Source of the DNA: an archaeon
GTDB lineage: Archaea > Methanobacteriota > Methanobacteria > Methanobacteriales > Methanobacteriaceae
Length of the DNA: 64,000 nucleotides
Direction: 5' to 3'
NCBI GenBank assembly: GCA_024413395.1
Contig: JAKSUH010000001.1
Coordinates: forward strand, 1-64,000
The notes under the pieces were generated by a model. That model was not told the DNA's origin and did no database searches. It saw nothing but the letters and a program-made list of their open reading frames with translations. The position numbers and the translations under genes were made by a program. Of the stretch, positions 59,601 to 64,000 are shown one piece after another (position 1 is the first letter of the stretch; every line of letters starts with the position of its first letter).

Positions 59601-62101
59601 AGAATCCTTATGCTAATTATAAAAAATATGATAAGACTAGAACTAAGTTTTATGATGTAAATTATGATAATGAAGAATATGATACTTTAACTCCTCAAGA
59701 ATTAAAGATTAAAAATCTATTCGATGATATTATTGAAAGTAAAGCTGTTACTAGAGCTGCTAAAAGACATTTTGCAAAAGGTTATATGCCAGCTGAATAT
59801 AAAGCTAAAGAATATAATTTAAAAGAATTTGCAAAAGATGCTGGAGAAACAATAGGATTTAAAATTCATAATTCAGGAAATGATCCTTATGATTATAATG
59901 TTGGTTATGAAAGTAGTTATATTCGTCAATTACCTATGGCTGCTATTTTGGAAAATGCTAATAGTGTAAAACCTAATTATGCTAAACCAAAACGAGAGCA
60001 TTATGCTACACAAAAAGAATATGATAAAGCTATGACAGAGTTTAAAAATAAACTTGCAGAAGATGAAAAAACAAATCTAGAAATTCATAGTCAACTTATT
60101 AATAAGAATTGGAAAAATGTAATGAGTAACTTCATTAGAAAAGCTAATGATTATAAAACCATTAAAAATAATGAAGGACTTCTTTATATGGGACAACAAT
60201 TTCTTGAACAACTTAATACATATAAACTTCTTAGTGGAAGAGATAAATTAATGAAAGCTGATAAGTTTGGTACTACTAATGAAGAAAAGTATGCTAAAGA
60301 AAAAAGAAATTATGTTATTGATGAGTTTAATGTATTTCTTAATAGATACATTAACAAACAATATAGAGAACCTAATGGAAAATTAACTAGATTTGCAGAT
60401 AGTTTGCAAACATTTACATCCGCTATGTATATGAGTGGAAATGTATTAGGAGGTGTAGCAAACGTAACTGTAGGTAATGTTAATATTTTAATGGAAGCTG
60501 TTGCTGGAGAATATATAGGAGCTAAAACTTGGACAAAAGGTCGTATTACTTATGATAAAGGAGTTCCTTATTATTTGAAAGATATGTATAGTGATAAAGC
60601 TAGTAGTTTAGAAAGTGCTCTTGTTAAACTATTTTACATAGTTGACTTTGACCAATTTGCTGGAGTTGTTGATAGTAACAATGTTAGTAAGTTTATGGAA
60701 AAAGCTAGAGATGTTCAATATGCTCCTCAACATTTAGGAGAACATAGAATGCAAAACAGTGTACTATTTGGTCTTATGGAAAGTCATAGACTTTACACAG
60801 AAACAGATTCAAATGGTAAAATTAAAGTTGTTGCAAAAACTCTTGATACTGTAAAAAGAGATGTAGAAGAAACAGCATTAAAAGCTATTCTTTCTGAAAA
60901 GGATTTACATAAGTATGAACTATTTAAAAAATACATCAAAGAAGATGCTAATAAATACAAAGATTATGTAACATTTGATAAAAACTTTGTTACTGAGTTT
61001 ATAAATAATGATTATATTAGTGTTAAACAAAGAAAAGAATTTATCAAAAAGAAAGAAGAATTAGAAAAGTCTATAGAAAAAGAATTTAACGATGATGCTG
61101 CTCATCCTACTTTATTTAGTCAATTTGAATTTAAAGAAGGATATGCTTCTATTAAAGAAAATAGTGTATTAGGAGGACTTTCTGCAGAAGAATCTAATAA
61201 AATTTTAGGAGCTTTTAAAAACAAAGTTATTCTAATTAATGATAAAATTCATGGTAGTTATGATAAATTAGGTGGCGGTGCTATTGAAACTACTAAGTGG
61301 TATGGTAGACTTGTTACTCAATATCATAAACATCTTTATCCAGGAATTATGAAACATTATAGAACTCAAGGTTACTATAATGAAGTTAGAGAAACTGTAG
61401 AAAAAGGAGGATTAAGTTCTACTATTGCTTATCTAAGTATGCCATTTAGAAGTGCTAAATTTAGAAAAGAAATAGAAGCAGATTTACAAGCAAAAGGTGT
61501 TACAGGTTATGAAGAACTTTTAGATTTTGCAGAAATAAATCAAAATGTTCTTAAACGAGCTTTAAGTCTTTATACAAACATAGTTCTTAATTGGAAAATA
61601 ATGTCTGAAACTGATAGAAATAATATTAGAAGAATGGTAGCAGAACTTACTGGTCCTGCAATAGCAATTGCAGCTACTGTTGGTGTAAAACTTGCATGGG
61701 ATGACGATGATAGTAAAGATGACAGTTTAGCATATAACTTCTTTATACACGAACTTGATAGATTTAGTACAGAATGTATTATGTACAATCCATTAGGTAT
61801 TGTTGCAGAAGGTAAAAAGCTTTGGTCTAGTCCTATTGCTGCACAATCTGCTCTTGGTGGAATAGTTAACATCTGTGGTTATACTGCACAATATTTAACT
61901 AATGATGATTTCAATTGGGTATTCAAGACTGGTAGTCATGCTGGAGAGCATAAATTACTTAGTCAAATTGAAAGAAGAATACCTCTATACCATAGTTATT
62001 ATAATATTACTCGTTTACAAAAGAACAACAGGTTCTTTAAGTTAGAGAAAAACTATCTTGGTATAGGTCTTGCAGATCCTATTGTAGAATTTATTAAATA
62101 A
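47657..62101 (+). CDS. Giant virion RNA polymerase polyprotein
   Basis: 4814 residues, over a fifth of the window. The catalytic signature Asp1607-Phe-Asp1609-Ile-Asp1611 lies in VPQTGSDFDIDSIYG, preceded by HSIAKMKIVGFLDSSQGTT. This matches the metal-binding DxDxD loop of the single-chain double-psi-barrel RNA polymerase of crAss-like phages (phi14:2 gp66). Residues beyond about 1900 have no domain I can name: long helical regions, a linker with YSDIIEED at 3133-3140, and glycine-rich hydrophobic segments near 4250-4285 and 4655-4690. It probably travels in the virion and transcribes early genes after injection. The C-terminal 2900 residues may aid translocation. Not interrupted by any stop. 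Confidence 0.85.
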   Translation: MNGCELPIKTNDAFNVLKAELGSDVERFVQLHALTTNNGAYTDDFVEYCKTKYDIDIQFDSNENVDTIVTAIKDYALIKDLSVKYGSEMQNATDLSVRYGYTSDLARKEMFKFAVHRIINVLSNIQVNGKTFAQELGKDDVGNLKNPKKFLEQKVLKSIGENISAEFAKLGVNKDTIKALYRTGKLSELNDLAIKHNGNKELKNLIAGLREMKDSDRNYFDEVFHSKELTQFKIKELAEVLSEVDNIRAEEEEQNPVPLTDEHDDDESKDDSYNVYENHLGTLSDASKHIPVDLKLYLNGVPKLNSNKRFNQDGSTPKDSDKADANKELLWDVKKNADTGLDEFVSYKEAQAILFSYINYSSKSRMIKSMNRIASTLPNGKFLYKIADDCEHNTDLRNKIFRNFKKNRIEKHQVVITDEGVSYNISNIESDRKSTLFYSLLTDINNNFKTAIQITGFNKVESNITNLFNIIQNNPTKDNTVIIDKYVDRISEQIYELTKQYFPTISQDSIRAFINQPDLFTQPYNIKHPFYQLYTILNSLNTDFEERRKVATRLEQERADAIKNNKEYNDWFEEATDPNIGQMSVSEAEKIAEKTGRKLVKVPELESAITPDDKNNINKLTKLLLDFVPIYCPNNSKNSKGDQSSDHINDSWITYLNDVLSDKDSIKRFGDDIFRSVQADYNTILVENKEIGNKGLFKLENGKYVPTAYAEDFMHFSLFDGVNNRTSGEGAGHSDLGAIDQDVTSLHAYFNPKLGVDEQYGSTRNIKYARYFLRVPADATNTFDVSLPRYDIDGLLSKGVVNRNHPIFKQYKNAAIQILTNAMHVAKVCCDADPTDSTKISKVVKPGTEAKCKDTKYFMNGSTFFDKNGNPTGNVFKSNIFSFNTIDSDGNKIPVKDFDERLMSIASFFYDGVNDNVFKLDGNSSKTKIAFTKEQNDKLEDLVSEFIIAYSDSGVAKFKNNNLSEYINLTDAEVQEYTLNYKLVYCNLDFLLEGSQGFYGDVAKFLKRAKEVQGSGTAQAAYDSTADSKYNDTEVLDIDMTVTKGGTKYSYNKTKFRKAYDALKQDKALSVEKIKEEANRIASRIEMKPTFKAVIIRNSEITEEGCLIGKTPEEDGYLVQAIRENMKEEIGEEDAIELSRRIMGQYADAKANDAQSYITFEEFIRRLAQKGQLNENKPLIEKILNEDEPIDVNDLVSFVQVLKNFYFDQHFDEEFQMYTPRQIKNSEFVLIPRFIKGTELEVVHDLMEKYGIDQINTIETSKAYNSNILELWDKDGNLPAERNEKGEIVVKPFEDALALNKYAIQEYSYRFMYTQQEGVQHINANNKLGLQIAKKILDNIKVNDDPRYAHKQDFIKCLVANIQDSFEELQKELEYTIIDKKPYININNFLEKFKKQADTLGLDTASYDYLTLENEVSDLLYLGNVPLTKMPMELSAFSVKLEQIANALFNTMVTRQTLPGFHGAQVTGIGFKELGTKDSIKKDKNLQYHPKLYTNAEGKTITQREYDKLDDADKPNYKYSGIADYIEIRISKSVYPIKVTDENGNERSEEDLLNELRNLGIDEIVGYRIPSESKHSIAKMKIVGFLDSSQGTTIVVPTGWVPQTGSDFDIDSIYGITYDVSLRNGKLYKETLVKELTDDIYANYIAKNLKIYSDKDYNNLDEIRKQDTHNVKYSEFTNRNALLKSYIDAEKSRVFAIKKDNVANTYTFIDGEAKDFLNKLKAQYTITTSSEKKDLHTAQINLLNKLISIKEGLLETQKADPKLAKEADATASRLNNLKKYKDALVQLYAPISVNIKAIKTEHKEELRQALNEDYKKIGKEKGFLLDDFKSDFEKHPERYNTRTARNNEMVNAISNIIADPKSWEEMFSPSGFADIMEGIAEYSDPRVKQANDNRTPYDIWDQCELHGEVVSGKKLKGISVMSDTATSVFSQTKARIRTKVTVIPKGSEEKQISDKLGWIDENFRNFAGRIQTDYVCQTTCHQLDVLKAGAVRNVTEDTFNMYKIFVMLGFTYDTAISFISQPAIEKLVNTISKTKSVYSDDYGSDALFKTLLSAVKNYATVTEDIALYDSVDSCSNIDEIITALSKTHGVFKDHLEELHNIPSALIAEDDAIVNSNMYSQRIKNDNKNLIPLDDRIRNYCFGSDRFYNEIEVDDDSVVEVFISSNEGITSGKVLTNKKVNNGEIVTNDYSKSKKAYGIMCSDAKTKQMHISTQAIVNNIVKLCEEAIANPNKTFKVNLSSTNNEEAFGLTGQDLANMFIMAGARCSIKEIPSNVQFSKTWEKANVFNKNNNIDASVFDIGVLITYKKIKNISDKVMAVAKHLRYDKEGAKQSIYETKQLEDDLDNLINAKEPFVLAEDGRNLLTAIYRTSLEDSVYPQLKAFHDYCTIPSIDINGSIFVTAKAKFDAIINSYTEMLRATEDGKNPELNPEERKKVAKYLIGQVLASTVKDKVIDISGEKPVFKEIEGISKIIAERDRMEGINYTADILFNGDEIVIDDMLNPSEEQIEAFSNLSPAQKVLWLQKNISDAGIFNKINVVLSNQTQTKRLGYSKHNIYINTKDVNVDDLRLEFNLAYYSRSPIVKLVALDLIKYAVEIEQYDYDTNGIYSIIPNDCLIELGIIDQYRQNYYHTDYHALLESYVNKNYKDIYKLYQYVDRANKYNIESNFGLIIAKRNDKIIKDITHIGEQNKTFIDKYVKIKRYKNRIAEVTLYKTVEKGPNVFLIPVNPIEGVDTDDLNPKRKPKFLSEYVYNSIGDYILEANANANASIYIMNKEKLRKEFGNALKINFDDKIPLAMAKPFDINNPPIKFENGFEQIVNAVNLHFNRTSSPLYVRNVALSNYITNYHGLAGSVQVINGREYYITRQPVASDNKNYIVNPDTGKATGVELTKTAQKKLDRHPFKNLILESIENNIKLDNVFVIRPFEGKLRENVEKGWTNLSKNRAKSFKENNFTVTRENGKVEATSDFEGLNEVTNDTQTGTEKEKNTITISKSAQVPTDLANKRKGLSSNTYLDAIKNNEISIYLIEHNKENIDFWKDTKIGDIIEFTDGNENILIKVTDLINKVDKNSVSLHKKQFHDIKELSQETGYTQKFIKEEIVPNKFSAIKFEYISKVDDVDNISTVTPNEMGNMYSDIIEEDTINTEGLDPLSKFAVRSVEIIKLHSIKEDNNINYGTYQKVKEYKATNSTDFSKYPTKEIIAVTRNYLEQKYSELETKLAVFSEINGTPIPMNSEAAMEIIKNDAAERNRFEHILLEASALRNQYEIIDNIALTADDYDLNEDLTKIKNVIGKLKSDTELKLTWKRYFEEYVISLSTDPRIKDNMLNLFENFYNTNRARYLFENVQENHTPIVQIILKTVMDDTRANELATNKEVVDFNKTVNEIEQEAFAAGTPVNYDKIINEKGIRIREYKPEFVDALSELSDKVNEIAITEGKDSIAYHKAANELLKFKHDNIEQALISDYYKELATINDSMLNVHPDIFVAYKRIVSKLAEFNTMEVDGELTTALEIEKTKVLDELKELLSEGQYNPSAGGRVQKPSMYDTSDKINNIDAVNALKEYIEKNKAIREKYFENNPKLGWTEKLLKNLQIVEDYELRFGGSIPISHLERYPEYNKAKRWIRNNAIYTGDSEEREKLNDAYNVLRRGNSVSGRETFNNLVKQKKAIDYQGIVDGRVFNDKEIDDIREAQEKRFNIAEGVPYNEDTLLSNSPKAKDVFTKEFYEKLTIPGVKNAEYIKIVKQINDILIKYRNPVNGEINTSSISIEDLKALKPLYRKIIYTPNENGFDPNYITKKTANEEDIAVVTKFINENCEAIVNEESYKKHYDIARSKGLEYFSAWLDTNLVYDSELMSYAINPRLYGTLVPLNYEHGVPNKFVDTERTEAVNTIKSLSRSEPTQYYFETRREKRETLSEEDYNEWIKRNHIYNPITGELEPIDCWMHTVILSENPEDKYDSAKYEPTKNNLDSIPRAFAVNPNYDLNIKNPYANYKKYDKTRTKFYDVNYDNEEYDTLTPQELKIKNLFDDIIESKAVTRAAKRHFAKGYMPAEYKAKEYNLKEFAKDAGETIGFKIHNSGNDPYDYNVGYESSYIRQLPMAAILENANSVKPNYAKPKREHYATQKEYDKAMTEFKNKLAEDEKTNLEIHSQLINKNWKNVMSNFIRKANDYKTIKNNEGLLYMGQQFLEQLNTYKLLSGRDKLMKADKFGTTNEEKYAKEKRNYVIDEFNVFLNRYINKQYREPNGKLTRFADSLQTFTSAMYMSGNVLGGVANVTVGNVNILMEAVAGEYIGAKTWTKGRITYDKGVPYYLKDMYSDKASSLESALVKLFYIVDFDQFAGVVDSNNVSKFMEKARDVQYAPQHLGEHRMQNSVLFGLMESHRLYTETDSNGKIKVVAKTLDTVKRDVEETALKAILSEKDLHKYELFKKYIKEDANKYKDYVTFDKNFVTEFINNDYISVKQRKEFIKKKEELEKSIEKEFNDDAAHPTLFSQFEFKEGYASIKENSVLGGLSAEESNKILGAFKNKVILINDKIHGSYDKLGGGAIETTKWYGRLVTQYHKHLYPGIMKHYRTQGYYNEVRETVEKGGLSSTIAYLSMPFRSAKFRKEIEADLQAKGVTGYEELLDFAEINQNVLKRALSLYTNIVLNWKIMSETDRNNIRRMVAELTGPAIAIAATVGVKLAWDDDDSKDDSLAYNFFIHELDRFSTECIMYNPLGIVAEGKKLWSSPIAAQSALGGIVNICGYTAQYLTNDDFNWVFKTGSHAGEHKLLSQIERRIPLYHSYYNITRLQKNNRFFKLEKNYLGIGLADPIVEFIK
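50039..50054 (+). repeat. G-rich motif copy 11 (CTTCTTTCTAAGGGGG)
   Basis: Divergent copy inside the RNA polymerase gene, read as Leu-Leu-Ser-Lys-Gly-Val. Confidence 0.4.
55118..55140 (+). repeat. G-rich motif copy 12 (CTCTTTAACGGGGACGAGAT)
   Basis: Copy inside the RNA polymerase gene, read as Leu-Phe-Asn-Gly-Asp. It matches the intergenic reverse copy at 62329-62352 across about 23 positions, with one substitution and one missing G. Confidence 0.6.
56147..56160 (-). repeat. Weak G-rich motif copy (CTTACATAAAGGGG, reversed)
   Basis: A loose match on the complementary strand in the RNA polymerase gene. It is included because G4 runs are rare here. Confidence 0.25.
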
Positions 62102-62134
62102 CAAGGTTCTCCAATTGAACCATAGATAAAAAAA

Positions 62135-62183
62135 AAGGCGTTAATACAACAAGTACAACTCGTACTAATCGTATTAACGCCTT
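62135..62183. terminator. Bidirectional terminator between convergent operons
   Basis: Perfect 13-base arms AAGGCGTTAATAC and GTATTAACGCCTT enclose a smaller nested stem (AGTAC to GTACT). Nine A precede it, giving a U run for leftward transcripts, and a T-rich stretch follows. Confidence 0.9.
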
Positions 62184-62365
62184 AATTATTTATTATACAG
62201 AATTTATTTGTATAAATTAATTTTGTATTTAAGCAAATCTAATTCAAATCTAAATAGATTAATCAGATTTACATATTAATTGCAATAGAGGGCAAATCTG
62301 CTATATCTATGAGAGTGAACCGCTGTTTACTATCTCGTCCCCCGTAAAAGAGTGTACCACACTTA
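62184..62365. promoter_or_regulatory. Convergent intergenic region with repeated CAAATCT
   Basis: CAAATCT occurs at 62234, 62245 and 62293, with the inverse AGATTT at 62265, giving four related sites within 66 bases. A G-rich motif copy lies at 62339. There is no gene of useful length. The repeats could bind a regulator or replication protein. Confidence 0.35.
62329..62352 (-). repeat. G-rich motif copy 13 (CTCTTTTACGGGGGACGAGA)
   Basis: Leftward-oriented copy just past the stop of the leftward operon (stop at 62366). It differs from the exact 14-mer by one base. Confidence 0.6.
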
Positions 62366-62806
62366 CTATTTAGCACTTTCATCTTCACTTTCTTTAGCAC
62401 AATCATCATACCATCGTTCAGTAATACGTAGAATCTCTGGAAATTGTTCTTTCATAAACTTTTCAAAAAACAATTCTCTAACAAGCCATTCAGAAGCAGG
62501 ATGTGATTTAGGTGCATCTTTATCTCCAATCATATATTTATATTCTCCCAATGCTGTATGAAACACTGCAATATAAATATCTTTATCTTTAGGAGGAACA
62601 GGACCAAACATTACATTAGAATTATAAAGATTCCAACATATAACATAATTGCCTTTAAGAGCTTCTTTTAAAAGCTCATAAGTTGGCTTGTTTGTAATTC
62701 TAGTATAAAATAGTAGAACAGTAACACTAAAATTCTTACATATATCTACAAAAGCAGTTGTTATTATAACAACTAAACAAATAATTAAAATAATAGTTTT
62801 AACCAT
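62366..62806 (-). CDS. Membrane-anchored phage protein of unknown function
   Basis: 146 residues. A hydrophobic N-terminal helix (residues 4-22) anchors a soluble domain. The soluble part has aromatic and acidic stretches (YDDCAKESEDESAK at the end) and no motif I know. Reading leftward it ends in TAG followed directly by TAA, a tandem stop. It is the last gene of the leftward operon, starting 12 bases after a terminator-like hairpin. Its position beside nucleotide-metabolism genes suggests early expression and perhaps host-membrane interaction. Confidence 0.65.
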   Translation of the reverse strand: MVKTIILIICLVVIITTAFVDICKNFSVTVLLFYTRITNKPTYELLKEALKGNYVICWNLYNSNVMFGPVPPKDKDIYIAVFHTALGEYKYMIGDKDAPKSHPASEWLVRELFFEKFMKEQFPEILRITERWYDDCAKESEDESAK

Positions 62807-62817
62807 AATAACAAAAT

Positions 62818-62844
62818 AAAAAGGAGTAGTATTTCTACTACTCC
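62818..62844 (-). terminator. Terminator-like hairpin between leftward genes
   Basis: Leftward, GGAGTAGTA pairs with TACTACTCC around a 4-base loop, followed by TTTTTATTTT. The next leftward start codon (62806) is only 12 bases further on. Confidence 0.88.
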
Positions 62845-62872
62845 CATTAACAACAATACAATTAATTTAAAT

Positions 62873-63376
62873 TTATTTACCTGTACTACCGTGACCGCCT
62901 TCTCCACGATCAGTCTTCGAAAGTTCTGATTCTTCATTAAATCTAGCATCTTGATATTCAGTAAATATAAACTGAGCAAGTCTATCTCCTACAATATAAG
63001 GAGCATTCTTCATCGCAAGTTTATAACCAAATGCTCTAATGCCAAAAATACTAGACTTACAAAGAAGTCTCACAAAAAAGTTAGTAGGTTTTCTATTCTT
63101 AAAAGTAATCATATACTCGCCTCTATAACCAGAATCTCCTGTAGCAGGAGTATTTGGCATATAAGCATCAGTTTTACGATTAGAACTTCTAGGAACAATC
63201 TCTGCCCTAATTCCTTTTCTAAACTCTAAAGCAAGACCACTTCCGTAAACGAAAGCATCAATATCTACTTTGTATTCAACACTAACTGCTGTGATGTCAT
63301 AACCAGCATCACCTTCCTTAGCATGATCATTAATCACTGCTTTAGGATGAACTTTTTTAAAATAAACATTAATCAT
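62873..63376 (-). CDS. dut: dUTPase
   Basis: 167-residue trimeric-type dUTP diphosphatase, which converts dUTP to dUMP and pyrophosphate, keeping uracil out of phage DNA and feeding thymidylate synthesis. All five motifs are visible: GDAGYDI (I), PRSSNRK (II), GDSGYRGEY (III), GDRLAQFIF (IV) and the glycine-rich C-terminal arm DRGEGGHGSTGK (V). Between motifs III and IV there is an insertion of about 30 residues (KNRKPTNFFVRLLCKSSIFG and onward) that makes it longer than usual. Cytoplasmic. Leftward operon with the DUF932 gene upstream, likely early. Confidence 0.96.
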   Translation of the reverse strand: MINVYFKKVHPKAVINDHAKEGDAGYDITAVSVEYKVDIDAFVYGSGLALEFRKGIRAEIVPRSSNRKTDAYMPNTPATGDSGYRGEYMITFKNRKPTNFFVRLLCKSSIFGIRAFGYKLAMKNAPYIVGDRLAQFIFTEYQDARFNEESELSKTDRGEGGHGSTGK

Positions 63377-63398
63377 AATTATAATAAATTAAGTGATA

Positions 63399-63412
63399 CT
63401 CTTCTAAAGGGG
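63399..63412 (+). repeat. G-rich motif copy 14 (CTCTTCTAAAGGGG)
   Basis: Intergenic copy between the DUF932 and dUTPase genes, oriented rightward, against the direction of transcription. Confidence 0.5.
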
Positions 63413-63437
63413 TTGTGATAGTTCTCTAAAGTTCACT

Positions 63438-64000
63438 TTATCCAACAAGAGCTAAAGTTTTCTGCATAACATCATTAGCAGTACCATATAGCAAACTATT
63501 AACTCTCTTCTCTCTAGTCATATCTACTACATTACTGTAATATCCAGTAATAGCATTGTATACTCCCCAAGCATTATCTTGAATGTTTTGTTGAGTTTCT
63601 GCTTTAGTATGATAATCCCAAACAGAAGTTAGAATATTTCTTTTACGAGTACTAATGTTACATTGTTCTCTAACATAATCATTGAAATCAAATAGTTTTT
63701 CAAGACCATGTTGAATATTAAGAACATTGTTAAGTTCTTCATCAGTAAGATATACTTTTGCTATAGTAGCAAGCATTGTAACTTTATCTAGTTTAGTATC
63801 TATAAGTTTATTATATAAATCTACAGAACCTTGAGCTTTTTCTCTAGCAGCAGCTACAATCTTACCTCCAAAATCAAGTTTATCTGAAACATTAGCAGTA
63901 TGTCTTAGTCTAATAAAATTATCAGAACTCTTTAAAGCACTGTTTAACATATTAAGACACCATACTCTAATAGGACTAAATAGAATATCAATTGAACTAG
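63438..64000 (-). CDS. DUF932 family protein (partial)
   Basis: The leftward frame is open to the window edge, so the start is missing. 187 codons are visible. The segment FSPIRVWCLNMLNSALK followed by RLRHTAN matches the core of DUF932 phage and plasmid proteins (pattern TPIRVVCxNTL, then xIRHTxN), and the end (GTANDVMQKTLALV) also fits. DUF932 proteins occur widely in phages and plasmids and have no established biochemical role known to me. It is transcribed with dut, about 60 bases upstream of it, with no terminator between. Confidence 0.78.
   Translation of the reverse strand, partial: SSIDILFSPIRVWCLNMLNSALKSSDNFIRLRHTANVSDKLDFGGKIVAAAREKAQGSVDLYNKLIDTKLDKVTMLATIAKVYLTDEELNNVLNIQHGLEKLFDFNDYVREQCNISTRKRNILTSVWDYHTKAETQQNIQDNAWGVYNAITGYYSNVVDMTREKRVNSLLYGTANDVMQKTLALVG

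Noticed and set aside
47657-62101. Possible assembly artefact joining several genes into one 4814-residue frame
   Set aside because: The frame is continuous without breaks in codon use, and very large polymerase-containing proteins are known in crAss-like phages.
1-64000. Stop-codon recoding (TAG or TGA read as an amino acid), known in some crAss-like phages
   Set aside because: All long frames are open under the standard code, several genes end in TGA, and TAG closes the 62366 gene and the 54-residue frame. No frame looks cut by an internal TAG or TGA.
1-64000. tRNA genes, CRISPR arrays, insertion sequences, integrase or reverse-transcriptase diversity system
   Set aside because: Reading both strands I saw no cloverleaf with an expected anticodon arm, no regular spacer array, no transposase or recombinase frame, and no reverse transcriptase.

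Overview
This window is about two thirds of a crAss-like phage genome (order Crassvirales), a tailed, podovirus-like phage that infects gut Bacteroidales. The evidence is the very AT-rich composition, near absence of Shine-Dalgarno sites, a Bacteroides-type promoter, a terminase-portal-major capsid block, T7/P22-like tail proteins, and a set of giant virion proteins, one of which (4814 residues) carries the DxDxD signature of the crAss-phage virion RNA polymerase. TGA and TAA close most genes, TAG closes only a few, and the long reading frames need no stop-codon recoding.

Layout. 1-3538: small conserved proteins, a PD-(D/E)XK nuclease and a cell-wall enzyme resembling L,D-transpeptidases. 3560-4142: two overlapping spanin-like membrane genes. 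4142-8846: large terminase and portal. 9195-14886: scaffold-like protein, major capsid protein (visibly different codon use), head and connector proteins. 14953-17624: membrane protein, beta-rich probable surface proteins, and a small DnaA-domain-IV-like protein. 17655-20287: a cassette of small genes between two terminators, with its own Bacteroides-type promoter and a rare strong Shine-Dalgarno site. 20588-27029: host-interaction block with a glycosyltransferase, a stub paralogue of the tail-fibre base, small membrane proteins, a 1602-residue spike with an SGNH esterase domain, and a holin-like protein. 27270-34407: ring proteins and the giant tail muzzle protein. 34404-62101: ejected cargo proteins, ending with a 2651-residue protein (membrane segments, HExxH metalloprotease motif, ADP-ribosyltransferase-like domain) and the 4814-residue RNA polymerase protein. 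62366-64000: oppositely transcribed, probably early genes (membrane protein, dUTPase, DUF932 protein), which converge on the late block at a bidirectional terminator.

How it works together: the head genes build and fill the capsid, the ring and muzzle proteins form the short tail, the spike binds and deacylates surface glycan, and the cargo proteins, including the RNA polymerase, are injected to start infection. The endolysin-, spanin- and holin-like genes would release progeny.

Most striking unexplained signal: a G-rich 14-base motif, CTCTTYTACGGGGG, with about 15 dispersed copies, in genes and between them, on both strands, and translated in all three reading frames. The exact 14-mer with C at the Y position occurs three times. 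It therefore looks selected as DNA or RNA rather than as protein. A second pattern is that five strong terminator-like hairpins end only 12-18 bases before the next start codon, leaving no room for a promoter.
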